Below, one piece after another: positions 32,993 through 43,128 of a DNA stretch of 49,097 bases. Source of the DNA: an uncultured Pelagibacteraceae bacterium (GTDB taxonomy: Bacteria > Pseudomonadota > Alphaproteobacteria > Pelagibacterales > Pelagibacteraceae); assembly GCA_902597895.1 (NCBI GenBank), contig CACJZM010000004.1, positions 1 through 49,097 of the forward strand. Direction: 5' to 3'. Each line of letters begins with the position of its first letter. Position 1 is the stretch's first letter. The position numbers and the translations under genes are program-made. The notes under the pieces are model-generated. The model saw only the letters and a program-made list of their open reading frames with translations, searched no databases and had not been told where the DNA came from.

Positions 32993-33366
32993 TGAGCAAA
33001 CAACAAAAAAATGTTTTAGGTGAAAACCTTGAGGAATGTTCAAACAATCCTTTAACAGGTTGGTTTAGAGATGGATGTTGTAATACAGATGAAAACGATC
33101 ATGGTATGCATACAGTTTGTGTAAAAGTTAACAATAAATTTTTAGAATGGTGTAAAAATGCTGGTAACGATTTAATAACTCCTCATCCTGAAGTTGGTTT
33201 CCCAGGATTAAAAGATGGTGATCGTTGGTGTATTTGTGCTGTATGGGTTGCAAGAGCTATTGAGAACGGAATTGAATGTTCGGTTTATTTAAAAAAAACC
33301 CATGAAAATACTCTTAAGGTTGTTCCTTTCGAAAAACTAAAAAAAATAGCAATCGATCTTTCTTAA
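32992..33366 (+). CDS. DUF2237 protein
   Basis: The 124-residue cytoplasmic protein matches the DUF2237 family: NPLTGWFRDGCCNTDENDHG (near 18-37), HTVCVKV, then a segment around 67-80 ending in GDRWCICAVWVARA. Conserved cysteines, His and Asp suggest metal binding, but no activity is established. It follows hisI with a one-base overlap. Its stop meets that of the convergent ETF-QO gene. Confidence 0.88.
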   Translation: MSKQQKNVLGENLEECSNNPLTGWFRDGCCNTDENDHGMHTVCVKVNNKFLEWCKNAGNDLITPHPEVGFPGLKDGDRWCICAVWVARAIENGIECSVYLKKTHENTLKVVPFEKLKKIAIDLS

Positions 33367-34986
33367 TTACATATTGCCGTATTTGGGTCCCCCTCCACCT
33401 TCGGGTGTTACCCAATTAATATTTTGTGATGGTTCTTTTATATCGCAAGTTTTGCAATGTATACAATTTTGAGAATTTATTACAAATTTATTTAAACCAT
33501 TTTCCTGTTGAACTTCATAAACTCCTACTGGACAATATCTTTGAGCAGGTTCATCAAATTTTTCTAAAGTATACTTAATTGGCAAATCTTTATCCTTTAA
33601 TTGTAAATGAACAGGTTGATTATCTGCATGATTTGTCCCTGTTAAATATACAGAACTTGTTTTATCAAAAGTAATTATATTATCAGGCTTTGGATATTCA
33701 ATCTTTGGCATTTCCTTTGCTGGTTTTAGAGTTTCATGATCAGCATGTTTGTGTTTTAAGGTAAATGGTAATTTACCTCTAAATAAAATTTGATCTATAC
33801 CGGTAAATATTATACCTAAAATTAATCCCCAGCTAAAACTTGGTTTAACATTTCTTGCGGAATGAAGTTCTTCGTATACCCAGCTGTTTTTGAATCTATT
33901 CTCGTAAGATGATAAATTTTTATTTTCTCTTAAATGGTCAATTATAGTTTCTGCAGCTATCATTCCACTTTTCATTGCGGTATGAGAACCTTTAATTTTT
34001 GGCATATTCAATGTACCCGCATCGCAACCAACTAATAAAGCGCCTGGCATATGCATTTGCGGCAAACTTTGTAAACCTCCTTCAATAAGTGCTCTTGCTC
34101 CATAAGAAATTCTTTTGGCTCCTTGAAGAAGTTTAAGTATTGATGGGTGAGTTTTAAATCTTTGAAATTCATCAAATGGAGATAAATGAGGGTTTTTATA
34201 ATCCAAACCAATAACATAACCTAAAAATATTTGCTTATTTTCTGCGTGATACACAAAGCTTCCTCCATATGTATCATTATCTAATGGCCAACCAGCTGTA
34301 TGCATTACAAGTCCCTCTTCATGATTTTTCTCATCAATCTCCCAAATTTCCTTGAAACCTATTCCATACTGTTGAGGATTTTTACCTTTGTCTAATTCAT
34401 ATTTTTTTATTAATTCTTTTCCTAAATGTCCTCTACACCCTTCTGCAAATACTGTAACTTTAGCATGCAATTCCATTCCAGGTTCGAAACTATCTTTTTT
34501 ATTTCCTTCTTTATCTAAACCCATATCTTGTGTGGCCACACCTTTAACTGAACCATCATCGCTGTATAAAATTTCACTAGCAGGAAAACCTGGAAATATT
34601 TCAACACCTAAATTTTCTGCTTGTTCAGCAAGCCATCTACAAAGGTTCGCCAAGCTTATAATATAGTTATTATGATTTTTTTGGACTTTAGGTAAAAGCC
34701 ATGTTGGCCAGCTTATAGATTTAGATTTACCAAGAAATAAAAATTTTTCATTTGTAACTTTAGTTTTAATTGGCGAACTCATCTCTTTCCAGTTTGGTAA
34801 CAACTCATCCAATGCTTTCGTTTCAAAAACATTTCCTGACAAAATATGAGCACCAATTTCAGATGCTTTTTCTAAAAGGCAGACATTAATATCTGGATTT
34901 AACTGCTTAAGTTTTATTGCAGTTGAAAGTCCCGATGGTCCGCCACCTACGATTACTACATCGTATTCCATCACTTCTCTGGACAT
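33367..34986 (-). CDS. etfD: Electron transfer flavoprotein-ubiquinone oxidoreductase
   Basis: The 539-residue membrane-associated flavoprotein passes electrons from ETF to ubiquinone. The FAD motif GGGPSGLSTAIKL is at about residues 13-25. The 4Fe-4S site is near the end, with cysteines in RYCPVGVYEV and NCIHCKTCDIK, and the closing PEGGGGPKYGNM is typical. A hydrophobic loop that dips into the membrane lies in the C-terminal half (GLILGIIFTGIDQIL). The gene is last in the run and follows etfA by 25 bases. Confidence 0.95.
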   Translation of the reverse strand: MSREVMEYDVVIVGGGPSGLSTAIKLKQLNPDINVCLLEKASEIGAHILSGNVFETKALDELLPNWKEMSSPIKTKVTNEKFLFLGKSKSISWPTWLLPKVQKNHNNYIISLANLCRWLAEQAENLGVEIFPGFPASEILYSDDGSVKGVATQDMGLDKEGNKKDSFEPGMELHAKVTVFAEGCRGHLGKELIKKYELDKGKNPQQYGIGFKEIWEIDEKNHEEGLVMHTAGWPLDNDTYGGSFVYHAENKQIFLGYVIGLDYKNPHLSPFDEFQRFKTHPSILKLLQGAKRISYGARALIEGGLQSLPQMHMPGALLVGCDAGTLNMPKIKGSHTAMKSGMIAAETIIDHLRENKNLSSYENRFKNSWVYEELHSARNVKPSFSWGLILGIIFTGIDQILFRGKLPFTLKHKHADHETLKPAKEMPKIEYPKPDNIITFDKTSSVYLTGTNHADNQPVHLQLKDKDLPIKYTLEKFDEPAQRYCPVGVYEVQQENGLNKFVINSQNCIHCKTCDIKEPSQNINWVTPEGGGGPKYGNM

Positions 34987-35011
34987 AATAATTATTTTAT
35001 TACAGGTTTTG

Positions 35012-35965
35012 TTATTTTTGTATAGTGTTTAATTTGTTCAATTCTTCAAGAAACTGTGGCAATGCTTCAAAAAGATCTGCTTCTAAACCATAGTCTGCGA
35101 CACTAAAAATTGGGGCTTCACCATCTTTGTTTATAGCTACTATTACTTTACTTTCTTTCATTCCAGCTAAGTGTTGGATTGCTCCTGAAATACCAACTGC
35201 AATATATAAATCTGGTACAACAACTTTTCCAGTTTGTCCAACTTGGTGATCATTTGTAATATAACCTGCGTCTACAGCAGCTCTAGAGGCACCTATTGCA
35301 GCATTAAGCTTATCTGCTACTTGAGTGATTAGTTTAAAATTATCTCCACTTTGCATACCTCTCCCACCAGATATAACTACTCTAGCAGTACCTAATTCGG
35401 GTCTATCTGATTTAACTTCCTCTTTTTTTATAAATTTCGATTCTTCATAATTTTCTTTTGCTTCTGAAGTAATTATTTCAGCTGACCCACCTGAACTTTC
35501 TGCCTGTTCAAAAGATGTTGGCCTAATAGTTATACATTTTTTTTGATCATTACTTTTGACAGTTGCAAATGCATTTCCAGCATATATTGGTCTTAAAAAA
35601 GTATCACTTGAAATCACTTTAATAATATCACTTATTTGTGAAATATCTAAAAGCGCTGCTACCCTTGGCATGAGATTTTTACCAAATGTATTAGCTGAAC
35701 ATACTAAATATGAATACTTTTCTGAATTTTGAACAATTACAGGAGTAAAATTTTCAGCTAAGTAATTTTCATATATTGGATTGTCTACATGAATTACTTT
35801 TTTTACCAAAGGAATATTTGATGCTGATTTTGCTACATCGCCAGCGTTGTGACCGATAACAAGCACATGCAGATCCTGATCAATTTGAGATGCAGCTGTC
35901 ACTGCATTTAATGTAAAAGGTTTTAACTCCTTATTATTATGTTCTGCTATTAATAAAACCGACAT
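35012..35965 (-). CDS. etfA: Electron transfer flavoprotein, alpha subunit
   Basis: The 317-residue FAD-binding subunit of ETF takes electrons from flavoprotein dehydrogenases. The C-terminal FAD domain contains [12 protein letters not shown] (near 198-209), [11 protein letters not shown] and [12 protein letters not shown] (near 259-270), then [15 protein letters not shown]. The start overlaps the etfB stop by one base. Its neighbours point to the DMGDH-like enzymes as electron donors. Confidence 0.96.
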   Translation of the reverse strand: MSVLLIAEHNNKELKPFTLNAVTAASQIDQDLHVLVIGHNAGDVAKSASNIPLVKKVIHVDNPIYENYLAENFTPVIVQNSEKYSYLVCSANTFGKNLMPRVAALLDISQISDIIKVISSDTFLRPIYAGNAFATVKSNDQKKCITIRPTSFEQAESSGGSAEIITSEAKENYEESKFIKKEEVKSDRPELGTARVVISGGRGMQSGDNFKLITQVADKLNAAIGASRAAVDAGYITNDHQVGQTGKVVVPDLYIAVGISGAIQHLAGMKESKVIVAINKDGEAPIFSVADYGLEADLFEALPQFLEELNKLNTIQK

Positions 35966-36714
35966 TATATTACTTTAGCCTCATTTTTGAGTTTTTGAAC
36001 CAACTCTGCAACGCTGGATACTTTTATTCCAGCTTTTCTTTTTGGAGGTTCTTCAACCTTAATTTGCTCGATTCTTGGTTTGGTATCAACCCCTAATTCT
36101 GAAGCACTAATTTGCTCTAAAGGTTTTTTTTTTGCTTTCATTATATTTGGCAGGGAAGCGTATCTTGGTTCGTTAAGTCTTAAATCACAGGTGACAATAG
36201 CAGGTATTTTCACCTCAATCGTCTCAAGTCCTTCATCGATCTCTCGGGTAACCTCTAAAGATTTATCTTTAATATTTATATTGGAAGCAAAGGTAGCTTG
36301 AGGCCAATTTAAAAGTGCAGCTAACATTTGGCCTGTTTGATTACAATCATCATCAATTGCCTGTTTTCCCATAAAAACTAAATCGGGTTTTTCTTTATCA
36401 ACAATTTTTTGTAAAATTTTTGATACTGCTAATGGTTCTACTATACCTTCCACTTTAACATGAATTCCTCTATCCGCACCTACTGCTAAAGCTTTTCTTA
36501 CAGTCTCTTGCGCTTTTTCTTCGCCGATTGTTATAGCAACAATCTCTTTTGCTTTTCCTGATTCTTTAATTTTTACAGCTTCTTCAATTGCATTATCATC
36601 TGGAGGATTGGTTGACATTTTAACATTGTCTGTAACAACTCCTGTACCATCATCTTTAACTCTTATTTGTACGTTGTAATCAATAACTCTTTTAACCGCG
36701 ACAAGTATTTTCAT
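35965..36714 (-). CDS. etfB: Electron transfer flavoprotein, beta subunit
   Basis: The 249-residue AMP-binding subunit of ETF. Marks are [19 protein letters not shown] at the start, [16 protein letters not shown] (near 37-52) and the signature region [21 protein letters not shown] near 174-194, which contains the recognition loop for dehydrogenases. It overlaps the DMGDH-like gene by one base and etfA by one base. Confidence 0.96.
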   Translation of the reverse strand: MKILVAVKRVIDYNVQIRVKDDGTGVVTDNVKMSTNPPDDNAIEEAVKIKESGKAKEIVAITIGEEKAQETVRKALAVGADRGIHVKVEGIVEPLAVSKILQKIVDKEKPDLVFMGKQAIDDDCNQTGQMLAALLNWPQATFASNINIKDKSLEVTREIDEGLETIEVKIPAIVTCDLRLNEPRYASLPNIMKAKKKPLEQISASELGVDTKPRIEQIKVEEPPKRKAGIKVSSVAELVQKLKNEAKVI

Positions 36715-39146
36715 TATGCTCTCAACAATTTATTTTCTGGGTCATAAGGACTTTCCTCTAAAACTGTAGCGTCATGCATTTTACCCAATATATCAATTTT
36801 TAATTTTTGACCTGTATTTGCTAGATCTGGTTTAATCATAGCAAGTGCTATGGATTTATCCAGTCTAAATCCAAAATCACCACCTGTAGCTCTGCCAATA
36901 ACACTTCCATTTTCATAAACAGGATTATTGCCTAATACATCTGCATCTTTTGTACCATGAACTTCGAGTGTTATAAGTTTGTTTTTAAATCCTTTTTCTC
37001 TCCATTTATTAAGTGCATCAAGTCCAATAAAACTTCCTTTATTGGGATGAACAAACCTATCCAAACCACTTTCGTAAGGTGAATACTCTATTGACAATTC
37101 TGTACCAACAAGCTTATAGGATTTTTCTACTCTTAAACTGTTCATTGCTCTTATGCCAAAAGGTTTTAAACCTAAATCTTTACCAGCGTCCATTAATTTA
37201 TCAAATATATGATTTTGGTACTCCATAGGGTGATGAAGTTCCCAACCTAATTCACCAACAAAATTAACCCTCATAGCATTTACTGGTGCATAACCGACAT
37301 CAACCATTTTAGAACTTAACCATTTAAAGTTTTCGTTTGAAAAGTCATCATTAGAGACCCTCTGCATTAATTCTCTTGCTTTTGGTCCTGCTACAACCAA
37401 TACTCCATTGCTGTTAGTTAAATTTTCAAATTGTACAGACCCATCATTTGGCATCCATTTAAGTATCCAATCATGATCTAATCTTTGATTAGCTCCTGCA
37501 GAAACCAAATAATAAGAATTTTCCGACTCTCTCATAATTGTAAACTCAGAGTGTACTCCACCTTTAGTATTTAATGCATGACACAAATTAATTCGGCCAA
37601 TTTTTTTTGGCAATTTATTTGCAACAAGTTTATCTAAGAATTCTTCTGCTCCCGGACCTTTAATTCTGCATTTTGCAAATGCAGTCATATCTAATAGTCC
37701 GACATTTTCTTTTACGTTTTTGCATTCTTTCTCTACTGCTTTAAACCATTTAGATCTTCTAAATGACCAATCATCCTTTTGCTCCATTCCATCTGTTGCA
37801 AAGAAATTTGGCCTTTCCCATCCAAATTTTTGTCCAAAAACTGCTCCTAAATTTTTCATTCTGTCGTAGCACGGAGCTGTTCGTAATGGTCTTGCTGCTG
37901 GTCTTTCTTCATCAGGAAAATGGGTTATAAACACATGGCTATATGCTTCCTCATTTTTTTCTTTTAGATATGTTTTAGAACAATAATCTCCATATCTTCT
38001 AGGTTCAACACCTAACATGTCTATAGTTGGTTCACCATCTATAATCCACTCTGCCAGTTGCCAGCCAGCTCCACCAGCTGCTGTTATACCAAAACTATGG
38101 CCCTCGTTTATCCAAAAATTTTTTAATCCCCAGGCTGGGCCAACTATTGGATTTCCATCTGGAGTATAACATATAGCACCATTATAAACTTTCTTTACTC
38201 CAACTTCGCCAAAAGCAGGAACACGGTGAATAGCTCCTTCTATGTGCGGGGCTAACCTATCTAAATCTTCTTGAAATAATTCATATTCAGATTCTTTTGA
38301 TGGTCCATTTACATAACAAGCGGGAGCACCATCTTCATATGGTCCTAATATTAAACCGCCAGCTTCTTCTCTCATATACCATCTACTATCACTATCTCTA
38401 AGAACTCCCATTTCTGGAAGACCTTCTTTTTTTCTTTTTTGAATTTCAGGGTGAGGCTCTGTTACTATGTATTGATGTTCAACAGGAATTACTGGTATAT
38501 CCAATCCAACCATTTTACCTGTTTGTCTAGCAAAGTTTCCTGAACAAGATATTATATGTTCACATTCAATTGAACCTTTGTCTGTTTCCACTACCCATCC
38601 GTCTTTTGTTTGTTTCATCCCAATGACATTGGTATTTCTATAAATTTCAGCACCTCTATTTCTTGCGCCAGTAGCTAAAGCTTGTGTTAAATCTGCTGGC
38701 TGGATATATCCATCTTCAGGATGTTGGATCGCACCAACCAAATCAGATGTATTACACAATGGCCAAATTTCTTTTACCTGGTCTGGGGTTAAAAATTTTA
38801 CATCAACACCTATTGTTTGTGCTACACCTGCATACTGATGATACTCATCCATTCTATCTTTGTTGCTAGCCAATCTAATATTAGATACAACACTAAAGCC
38901 TACATTTTTCCCTGTCTCTTCTTCTAAATTTTTATAAAGATTTACAGCGTATTTATGTAACTGGCCTACAGAATAACTCATATTAAATAGAGGGAGTAAT
39001 CCAGCTGCATGCCAAGTTGATCCTGACGTTAGTTCTTTTCTTTCAATTAAAACTACATCGGACCATCCTTTTTTTGCTAAATGATACAACGCGCTTACAC
39101 CTACTACGCCACCGCCAACTACCACTACTTTAGTTTTAGTTTTCAT
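36714..39146 (-). CDS. Dimethylglycine/sarcosine dehydrogenase-like flavoprotein (copy A, with ETF genes)
   Basis: The 810-residue enzyme has an N-terminal FAD domain ([12 protein letters not shown], residues 11-22) and a C-terminal GcvT-type folate-binding domain (about 440-810). His46 in SGSTWHAAG corresponds to the residue that holds FAD covalently in DMGDH. These enzymes oxidise N-methyl groups and pass the one-carbon unit to tetrahydrofolate, with electrons to ETF. The etfB and etfA genes follow with one-base overlaps, which strongly supports ETF as acceptor. The exact substrate (dimethylglycine, sarcosine or another N-methyl amine) cannot be read. A paralogue lies at 46171-48576. Confidence 0.9.
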   Translation of the reverse strand: MKTKTKVVVVGGGVVGVSALYHLAKKGWSDVVLIERKELTSGSTWHAAGLLPLFNMSYSVGQLHKYAVNLYKNLEEETGKNVGFSVVSNIRLASNKDRMDEYHQYAGVAQTIGVDVKFLTPDQVKEIWPLCNTSDLVGAIQHPEDGYIQPADLTQALATGARNRGAEIYRNTNVIGMKQTKDGWVVETDKGSIECEHIISCSGNFARQTGKMVGLDIPVIPVEHQYIVTEPHPEIQKRKKEGLPEMGVLRDSDSRWYMREEAGGLILGPYEDGAPACYVNGPSKESEYELFQEDLDRLAPHIEGAIHRVPAFGEVGVKKVYNGAICYTPDGNPIVGPAWGLKNFWINEGHSFGITAAGGAGWQLAEWIIDGEPTIDMLGVEPRRYGDYCSKTYLKEKNEEAYSHVFITHFPDEERPAARPLRTAPCYDRMKNLGAVFGQKFGWERPNFFATDGMEQKDDWSFRRSKWFKAVEKECKNVKENVGLLDMTAFAKCRIKGPGAEEFLDKLVANKLPKKIGRINLCHALNTKGGVHSEFTIMRESENSYYLVSAGANQRLDHDWILKWMPNDGSVQFENLTNSNGVLVVAGPKARELMQRVSNDDFSNENFKWLSSKMVDVGYAPVNAMRVNFVGELGWELHHPMEYQNHIFDKLMDAGKDLGLKPFGIRAMNSLRVEKSYKLVGTELSIEYSPYESGLDRFVHPNKGSFIGLDALNKWREKGFKNKLITLEVHGTKDADVLGNNPVYENGSVIGRATGGDFGFRLDKSIALAMIKPDLANTGQKLKIDILGKMHDATVLEESPYDPENKLLRA

Positions 39147-39195
39147 TTTTTCGATTCCTACTAAATTTTATATATTTCTGAAACAAAAATCGCAC

Positions 39196-39690
39196 TTATA
39201 TTGATGAACCTAGAGACACAGGCTGAGATACACCTATTGTAAGCCAGCAATCTTTTAAAGGTCCCTCTTGATCATACCTTTCAACAATCCATCTGAATTT
39301 ATAGTACGTTTTACCCTCACCAAGGACTGTGACCTCAAAAGCTGCTTTTTCATCTGTAATATTTACTTCTTGAACTTGATGATCAATATGGTTCAAAAGC
39401 ATTTTATAAGAGTCACTTTTTAAAAGAAGTTTAAAGTTTTCTAAGGGGCCAGTCATTTTTTTATTATTAGGGTGGGCAAATTCCCACGTTTGTTCAATTC
39501 CAGCATTATCATAAGGTTGGTCATTATTTTTTAAACCTCTGAGCTGGATTTTAACAACCTGATAAGGTTCTATTCCATTATTAGGTTTTATTATCTCTGC
39601 TCTAGTTGTCACAATAAACATGACAGCAAAAAATAGAATTAGAATTACATATATCAAACCGTATATAAAAAATTTTATATATTTATTCAT
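39196..39690 (-). CDS. DUF4864 protein with N-terminal membrane anchor
   Basis: The 164-residue protein has one N-terminal hydrophobic segment (about 8-28). A DUF4864-type domain of the SnoaL/NTF2-like sort follows, with [15 protein letters not shown] near 43-57 and [18 protein letters not shown] near 71-88. The domain probably lies in the periplasm. Its function is unknown. It overlaps msrA by 8 bases and is 49 bases upstream of the DMGDH-like gene, the widest gap in this run. Confidence 0.82.
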   Translation of the reverse strand: MNKYIKFFIYGLIYVILILFFAVMFIVTTRAEIIKPNNGIEPYQVVKIQLRGLKNNDQPYDNAGIEQTWEFAHPNNKKMTGPLENFKLLLKSDSYKMLLNHIDHQVQEVNITDEKAAFEVTVLGEGKTYYKFRWIVERYDQEGPLKDCWLTIGVSQPVSLGSSI

Positions 39691-40258
39691 TTTTCCATAT
39701 TTTATTTAATCTATTATCTCTTCCACAAGCATTTTTATATAACAAATAATTTATAAAATTTTCATTATAATAATTTTGATGATTATCCTCTGCTTTATAA
39801 AATTGTTTAAATTCTTTAACATAAGTTACAACTTCTTGATTAAATTTTTTTTCAATACTTAAAATGCTATTATCAATTAATTTTTTTTGATTTTCATTTT
39901 GATAAAATGCCACAGACCTGTAACTATAACCTTTGTCACAAAATTGTCCTAAAGCATCAAACGGATCTATATTTACCCAAAAAACTTTAAGTAAAGTTTC
40001 ATAGTCAGTTTTTGAATTATCAAAAATAACCTCAACTGTTTCAAAATGACCAGAATCTCCATAAGTTACTTCCCTGTATGTTGGATTATTGGTTTTTCCA
40101 CCTGAATATCCTGAAATAACTTCAATAACTCCTTCAACTTTTTCAAAAGATTCCTCCATACACCAGAAACATCCCCCTCCGAAATAGGCTTTATTAAATT
40201 CTTTGGAAACAGCACTAGTATTAATAATTAAGGTTAAAACAAAAATAAATTTTATCAT
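39683..40258 (-). CDS. msrA: Peptide methionine sulfoxide reductase A, exported
   Basis: The 191-residue MsrA reduces methionine-S-sulfoxide in proteins. The active-site motif GGGCFWCMEE lies at about residues 27-36, after a signal-peptide-like N terminus (about 1-18), so it may act in the periplasm. GVIEVISGYSGG and YGDSGHFETVEV are family marks. Its place among methyl-group catabolism genes is not explained by its known role. It overlaps its neighbours by 4 and 8 bases. Confidence 0.93.
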   Translation of the reverse strand: MIKFIFVLTLIINTSAVSKEFNKAYFGGGCFWCMEESFEKVEGVIEVISGYSGGKTNNPTYREVTYGDSGHFETVEVIFDNSKTDYETLLKVFWVNIDPFDALGQFCDKGYSYRSVAFYQNENQKKLIDNSILSIEKKFNQEVVTYVKEFKQFYKAEDNHQNYYNENFINYLLYKNACGRDNRLNKIWKNE

Positions 40259-40725
40259 TCATTTCTTAAAACTGGAAAAACTGGATTAGATTTTTGAAAA
40301 ATTTTTTGATATTCCTGCTTAATACATTTATCAGAAATGTATTTGATATTTGCGTTTTCTGAAATATTTTGAGCTTCATCATTATGGATTCCGTATTGTA
40401 ACCATAAAGCTTTCGGAGATAATCTAATAGCTTTATTAGCATATATTATTGCTTCTTTTGAAGGTCTAAATACGTCAACAATATCAACTGGAGAGTCAAT
40501 ATCATCCAAATCTTCAAGAACTTTTTCTCCATTAATGATTTCTCCTTTTGCAAAAGGGTTAATCGGTATTACTTTGTACCCAAAATTTTGCATATATTTC
40601 ATTACTACATTAGCTGGTTTTCTTTTAATGTTTTTTGGATCTTCTTTTTTTTTTTCTGAACTAACGCCTATCATGGCAATAGTTTTAGACTCTTCTAAAA
40701 TTTTTTTGATTTCTTCTGTATTCAT
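40255..40725 (-). CDS. CoA-binding domain protein (YccU type)
   Basis: The 156-residue Rossmann protein of the CoA-binding/succinyl-CoA synthetase alpha N-terminal fold. IAMIGVSSEKKK near 17-28 is the nucleotide loop. YKVIPINPFAKGEIINGEKV follows, then VDIVDVFRPSKEA and LWLQYGIHNDEA near 109-120. YccU homologues bind CoA, with no proven activity. It overlaps the ECHDC3-like gene by 4 bases, so a shared acyl-CoA link is possible. Confidence 0.87.
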   Translation of the reverse strand: MNTEEIKKILEESKTIAMIGVSSEKKKEDPKNIKRKPANVVMKYMQNFGYKVIPINPFAKGEIINGEKVLEDLDDIDSPVDIVDVFRPSKEAIIYANKAIRLSPKALWLQYGIHNDEAQNISENANIKYISDKCIKQEYQKIFQKSNPVFPVLRNE

Positions 40726-41495
40726 TTATTTTTCCATTTAGGTTTTCTTTTTTCAATAAATGCAGAGATACCCTCATGAGCATCCTTGGCCATCATATTT
40801 AAAGTCATCATTCTGCTTGTATATGAGTATGCTTTTTTTAAAGGCATTTCTAATTGTTTATAAAATGCTTGCTTACCAATTTTAATTGTTAAATTTGACT
40901 TTGAGGCAATATTTTTTGCTAACTTTATAACCTCTTTTTCTAATCTTTTTTTAGGATAAAAATCATTTATTAAACCAATCTCCTTAGCAACCTTCGCTTT
41001 TATAGGTTCTCCTGTTAAAAGCATCTTCATCATTCTTTTTCTATTTACCTTTCTACTAACAGCAACCATAGGTGTGCTACAAAAAAGTCCAATATTTACA
41101 CCTGGTGTAGCAAACGTTGCATCTTTGGAGCTATAAGCTAAATCACAACTTGCAACTAGTTGACATCCTGCTGCATAAGCGGCTCCATGAACTTTTGCTA
41201 TAACTGGTTTTCTTCCTTCAACAATTTGTAACATTAGTCTTGAACAAAGATTAAATAGTTTAAGATATTTAGATCTAATTTTTAATGACTTAACCTCTTT
41301 TAAGTTATGACCAGCGCTAAATCCTTTTCCGGAACCCTCAAGAATTATTACTTTTGTTGAATTGTCTCTATCAAGTTTCTTAAAAGTTTTTATAAGTAAA
41401 TTTAAAGTTAAATTTGATAATGAATTATATGTTTTTGGATCATTAATAATTATTTTTTTAATACCTGACCCTAAATTTTTTATTATAACACTCAT
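40722..41495 (-). CDS. Enoyl-CoA hydratase/isomerase family protein, ECHDC3-like
   Basis: The 257-residue crotonase-fold protein. The oxyanion-hole region is GKGFSAGHNLKEV (near 56-68) and AAYAAGCQLVASCDLAYSS (near 107-125). The segment ATPGVNIGLFCSTPMVAVSR is characteristic of the ECHDC3 branch. The usual catalytic glutamates of hydratases are not obvious, so its activity is unclear. The gene follows the 2OG-oxygenase by 3 bases. The substrate is unknown. Confidence 0.88.
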   Translation of the reverse strand: MSVIIKNLGSGIKKIIINDPKTYNSLSNLTLNLLIKTFKKLDRDNSTKVIILEGSGKGFSAGHNLKEVKSLKIRSKYLKLFNLCSRLMLQIVEGRKPVIAKVHGAAYAAGCQLVASCDLAYSSKDATFATPGVNIGLFCSTPMVAVSRKVNRKRMMKMLLTGEPIKAKVAKEIGLINDFYPKKRLEKEVIKLAKNIASKSNLTIKIGKQAFYKQLEMPLKKAYSYTSRMMTLNMMAKDAHEGISAFIEKRKPKWKNK

Positions 41496-41498
41496 TGA

Positions 41499-42350
41499 TT
41501 AATCAGCTAAACCGTCAGATCTCGCCATGTTTCTTTCTAAATGGATAGGTAAAACTTTACCATAGATAGCTTTTGAATGTTCAGGCGTATTTACTCTCCA
41601 AGGATCTAGCACGTATGCAGGAATACACATGTATCTAGATTTTTGGCCCTCTATTTTTGTTACCCTGTGCAAAGTAAATCTGCCTTTAAATATTTGCAAA
41701 TCGCCTGGTTCAAGTTGTAGCTGTTTAACTCTTGTTCTATCTCCCTCTAATACTTTTTTTACTTCATCAAAATTCTCATTTCCTGGCTCTCTAATGTTTG
41801 GGCAATATTCAAATATTCCGCCTTTTTCTGGCTTTTGTATCATTAAACTCAATGTGAATTCACAACTATCAAAATGCCAAGGGAGTATTCCTTCTGGCTT
41901 CATAACATTGTAAGCATGACACGCCAAAGGATCAGCCCATCTATAAATAGGTGAAATCCCAAGACACTTTGAAACAAACTTTAATAATTCATCTGTCTCA
42001 TATAAATATTTCATTTCAGAGTCTTTTGGAAAACAATCGGAATTTAAATAGCCATTATATCGTTTCATAAAAGATCTTTTTGGATGATCTTTTGGTAAAG
42101 ATGGATCATCTTTAGCGTATAAATATGCGTTTATACTTTCTTTAGACATATAAACTTTATCAAGTTGCTTATCTAATTCTTTATTCATGATTTCTAATGA
42201 TTTGGGTAAAATAAAATTTTTAATCGTAGAACAACTATATTTGTCTAATTCTTTTTTACATCTAAGAATTAGGTTTTTAATAATTGGAGAGTCTAAATCA
42301 TTTATTGGATATTTTTCTAAATCTACAATAGATTTAAGTCTTTCATTCAC
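41499..42350 (-). CDS. 2-oxoglutarate/Fe(II)-dependent oxygenase-like protein
   Basis: The 283-residue protein has a jelly-roll oxygenase core in the second half. The iron triad is H-x-D in LPWHFDSCEF (near 175-184) and a distal His in FTLHRVTKIEG (near 235). An Arg after it (KSRYMCIPAYV) could bind 2-oxoglutarate. The Asp ligand is present, so it should be a hydroxylase or demethylase rather than a halogenase. It overlaps the nucleotidyltransferase gene by 4 bases. The substrate is unknown; a free amino acid or osmolyte is likely. Confidence 0.8.
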   Translation of the reverse strand: MNERLKSIVDLEKYPINDLDSPIIKNLILRCKKELDKYSCSTIKNFILPKSLEIMNKELDKQLDKVYMSKESINAYLYAKDDPSLPKDHPKRSFMKRYNGYLNSDCFPKDSEMKYLYETDELLKFVSKCLGISPIYRWADPLACHAYNVMKPEGILPWHFDSCEFTLSLMIQKPEKGGIFEYCPNIREPGNENFDEVKKVLEGDRTRVKQLQLEPGDLQIFKGRFTLHRVTKIEGQKSRYMCIPAYVLDPWRVNTPEHSKAIYGKVLPIHLERNMARSDGLAD

Positions 42351-42721
42351 TTTAATTCGCCATCCTCTCGCATCTTAGCTCTAATTTTTGTAGCTGATAT
42401 TTTTTGAATCTCTTCTGATAAAACAATCTCTTCAATTTTATAACCCACGCCTCTTCCATAACATATATTTGTTATATTCGGTACCAACATTACCTGAAAT
42501 CTACCTTCAAATTCAGGGTTAAGTCTTTCTTCAATTTTTTTTTTTACAGTTTCAAAATCAAATGGATTATCGTCTACTCCTTGTACATCTCTTATCTGAA
42601 TACAAACTTGTCCAGTTTTTTTTATAATTTCTTTAAATAAGTTGTAATGACCATCATGAAATGGTTGCCATCTTCCAAGCATTTGAGCTGTTGGCTTTTT
42701 GTTATCCCATTTATAAGTCAT
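42347..42721 (-). CDS. Small nucleotidyltransferase (HxGH/NadM-like)
   Basis: The 124-residue protein has the nucleotidylyltransferase motif LGRWQPFHDGH (H22-x-x-H25) and the second motif ISATKIRAKM near 108-117, like ISSTxxR of this superfamily. Closest in style are NMN adenylyltransferases of the NadM/NadR type (GRFQPxHxGH), but its role need not be in NAD synthesis. It overlaps a small kinase gene by 4 bases, suggesting a two-step activation: phosphorylation of a small molecule, then transfer of a nucleotide. Confidence 0.82.
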   Translation of the reverse strand: MTYKWDNKKPTAQMLGRWQPFHDGHYNLFKEIIKKTGQVCIQIRDVQGVDDNPFDFETVKKKIEERLNPEFEGRFQVMLVPNITNICYGRGVGYKIEEIVLSEEIQKISATKIRAKMREDGELK

Positions 42722-43128
42722 TTTTTAATATCCTCTAAAATTTTTGGTACCCAAGTCTTAGCATCTTGAGTGGTAACATGAAAATTATATTTTTCCGGTT
42801 TTATAAACATTAGATTGGTATCTTCAAATCTTCCTTTTTTAATTGTATCTACCCATATTATATAATCTGCAGGGAATAACTCTCTAGCCTCTGGTGTCGG
42901 GCATATAAAATCAGCTACTACATAATTACCTTCATCTTTTAGCTTTAATGCGTAATTAGCCATTCTTATTGATTGTCTTTTTCTTCCTTCTTCAGAAAAA
43001 TCCCAATCATTTGCAGCTTTTCTTACTTCATCTGCATTGAGTCTTTTTGCATTTAATTTTGGAGCAAGTTCATTTGCTAAAGTTGTTTTACCTGCTCCAG
43101 GCAATCCCATAACTAAAATTATTTTCAT
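42718..43128 (-). CDS. Small P-loop kinase related to APS kinase
   Basis: The 136-residue protein has Walker A GLPGAGKTT (residues 8-16). LNADEVRKAANDWDFSEEGR (near 31-50) and a FICPTPEAREL segment (near 84-94) resemble the APS-binding region of CysC. It is much shorter than CysC (about 200 residues) and lacks several lid residues, so the acceptor may not be APS. Its partner is the nucleotidyltransferase downstream (4-base overlap). Upstream it overlaps the DddP-like gene by one base. Confidence 0.8.
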   Translation of the reverse strand: MKIILVMGLPGAGKTTLANELAPKLNAKRLNADEVRKAANDWDFSEEGRKRQSIRMANYALKLKDEGNYVVADFICPTPEARELFPADYIIWVDTIKKGRFEDTNLMFIKPEKYNFHVTTQDAKTWVPKILEDIKK

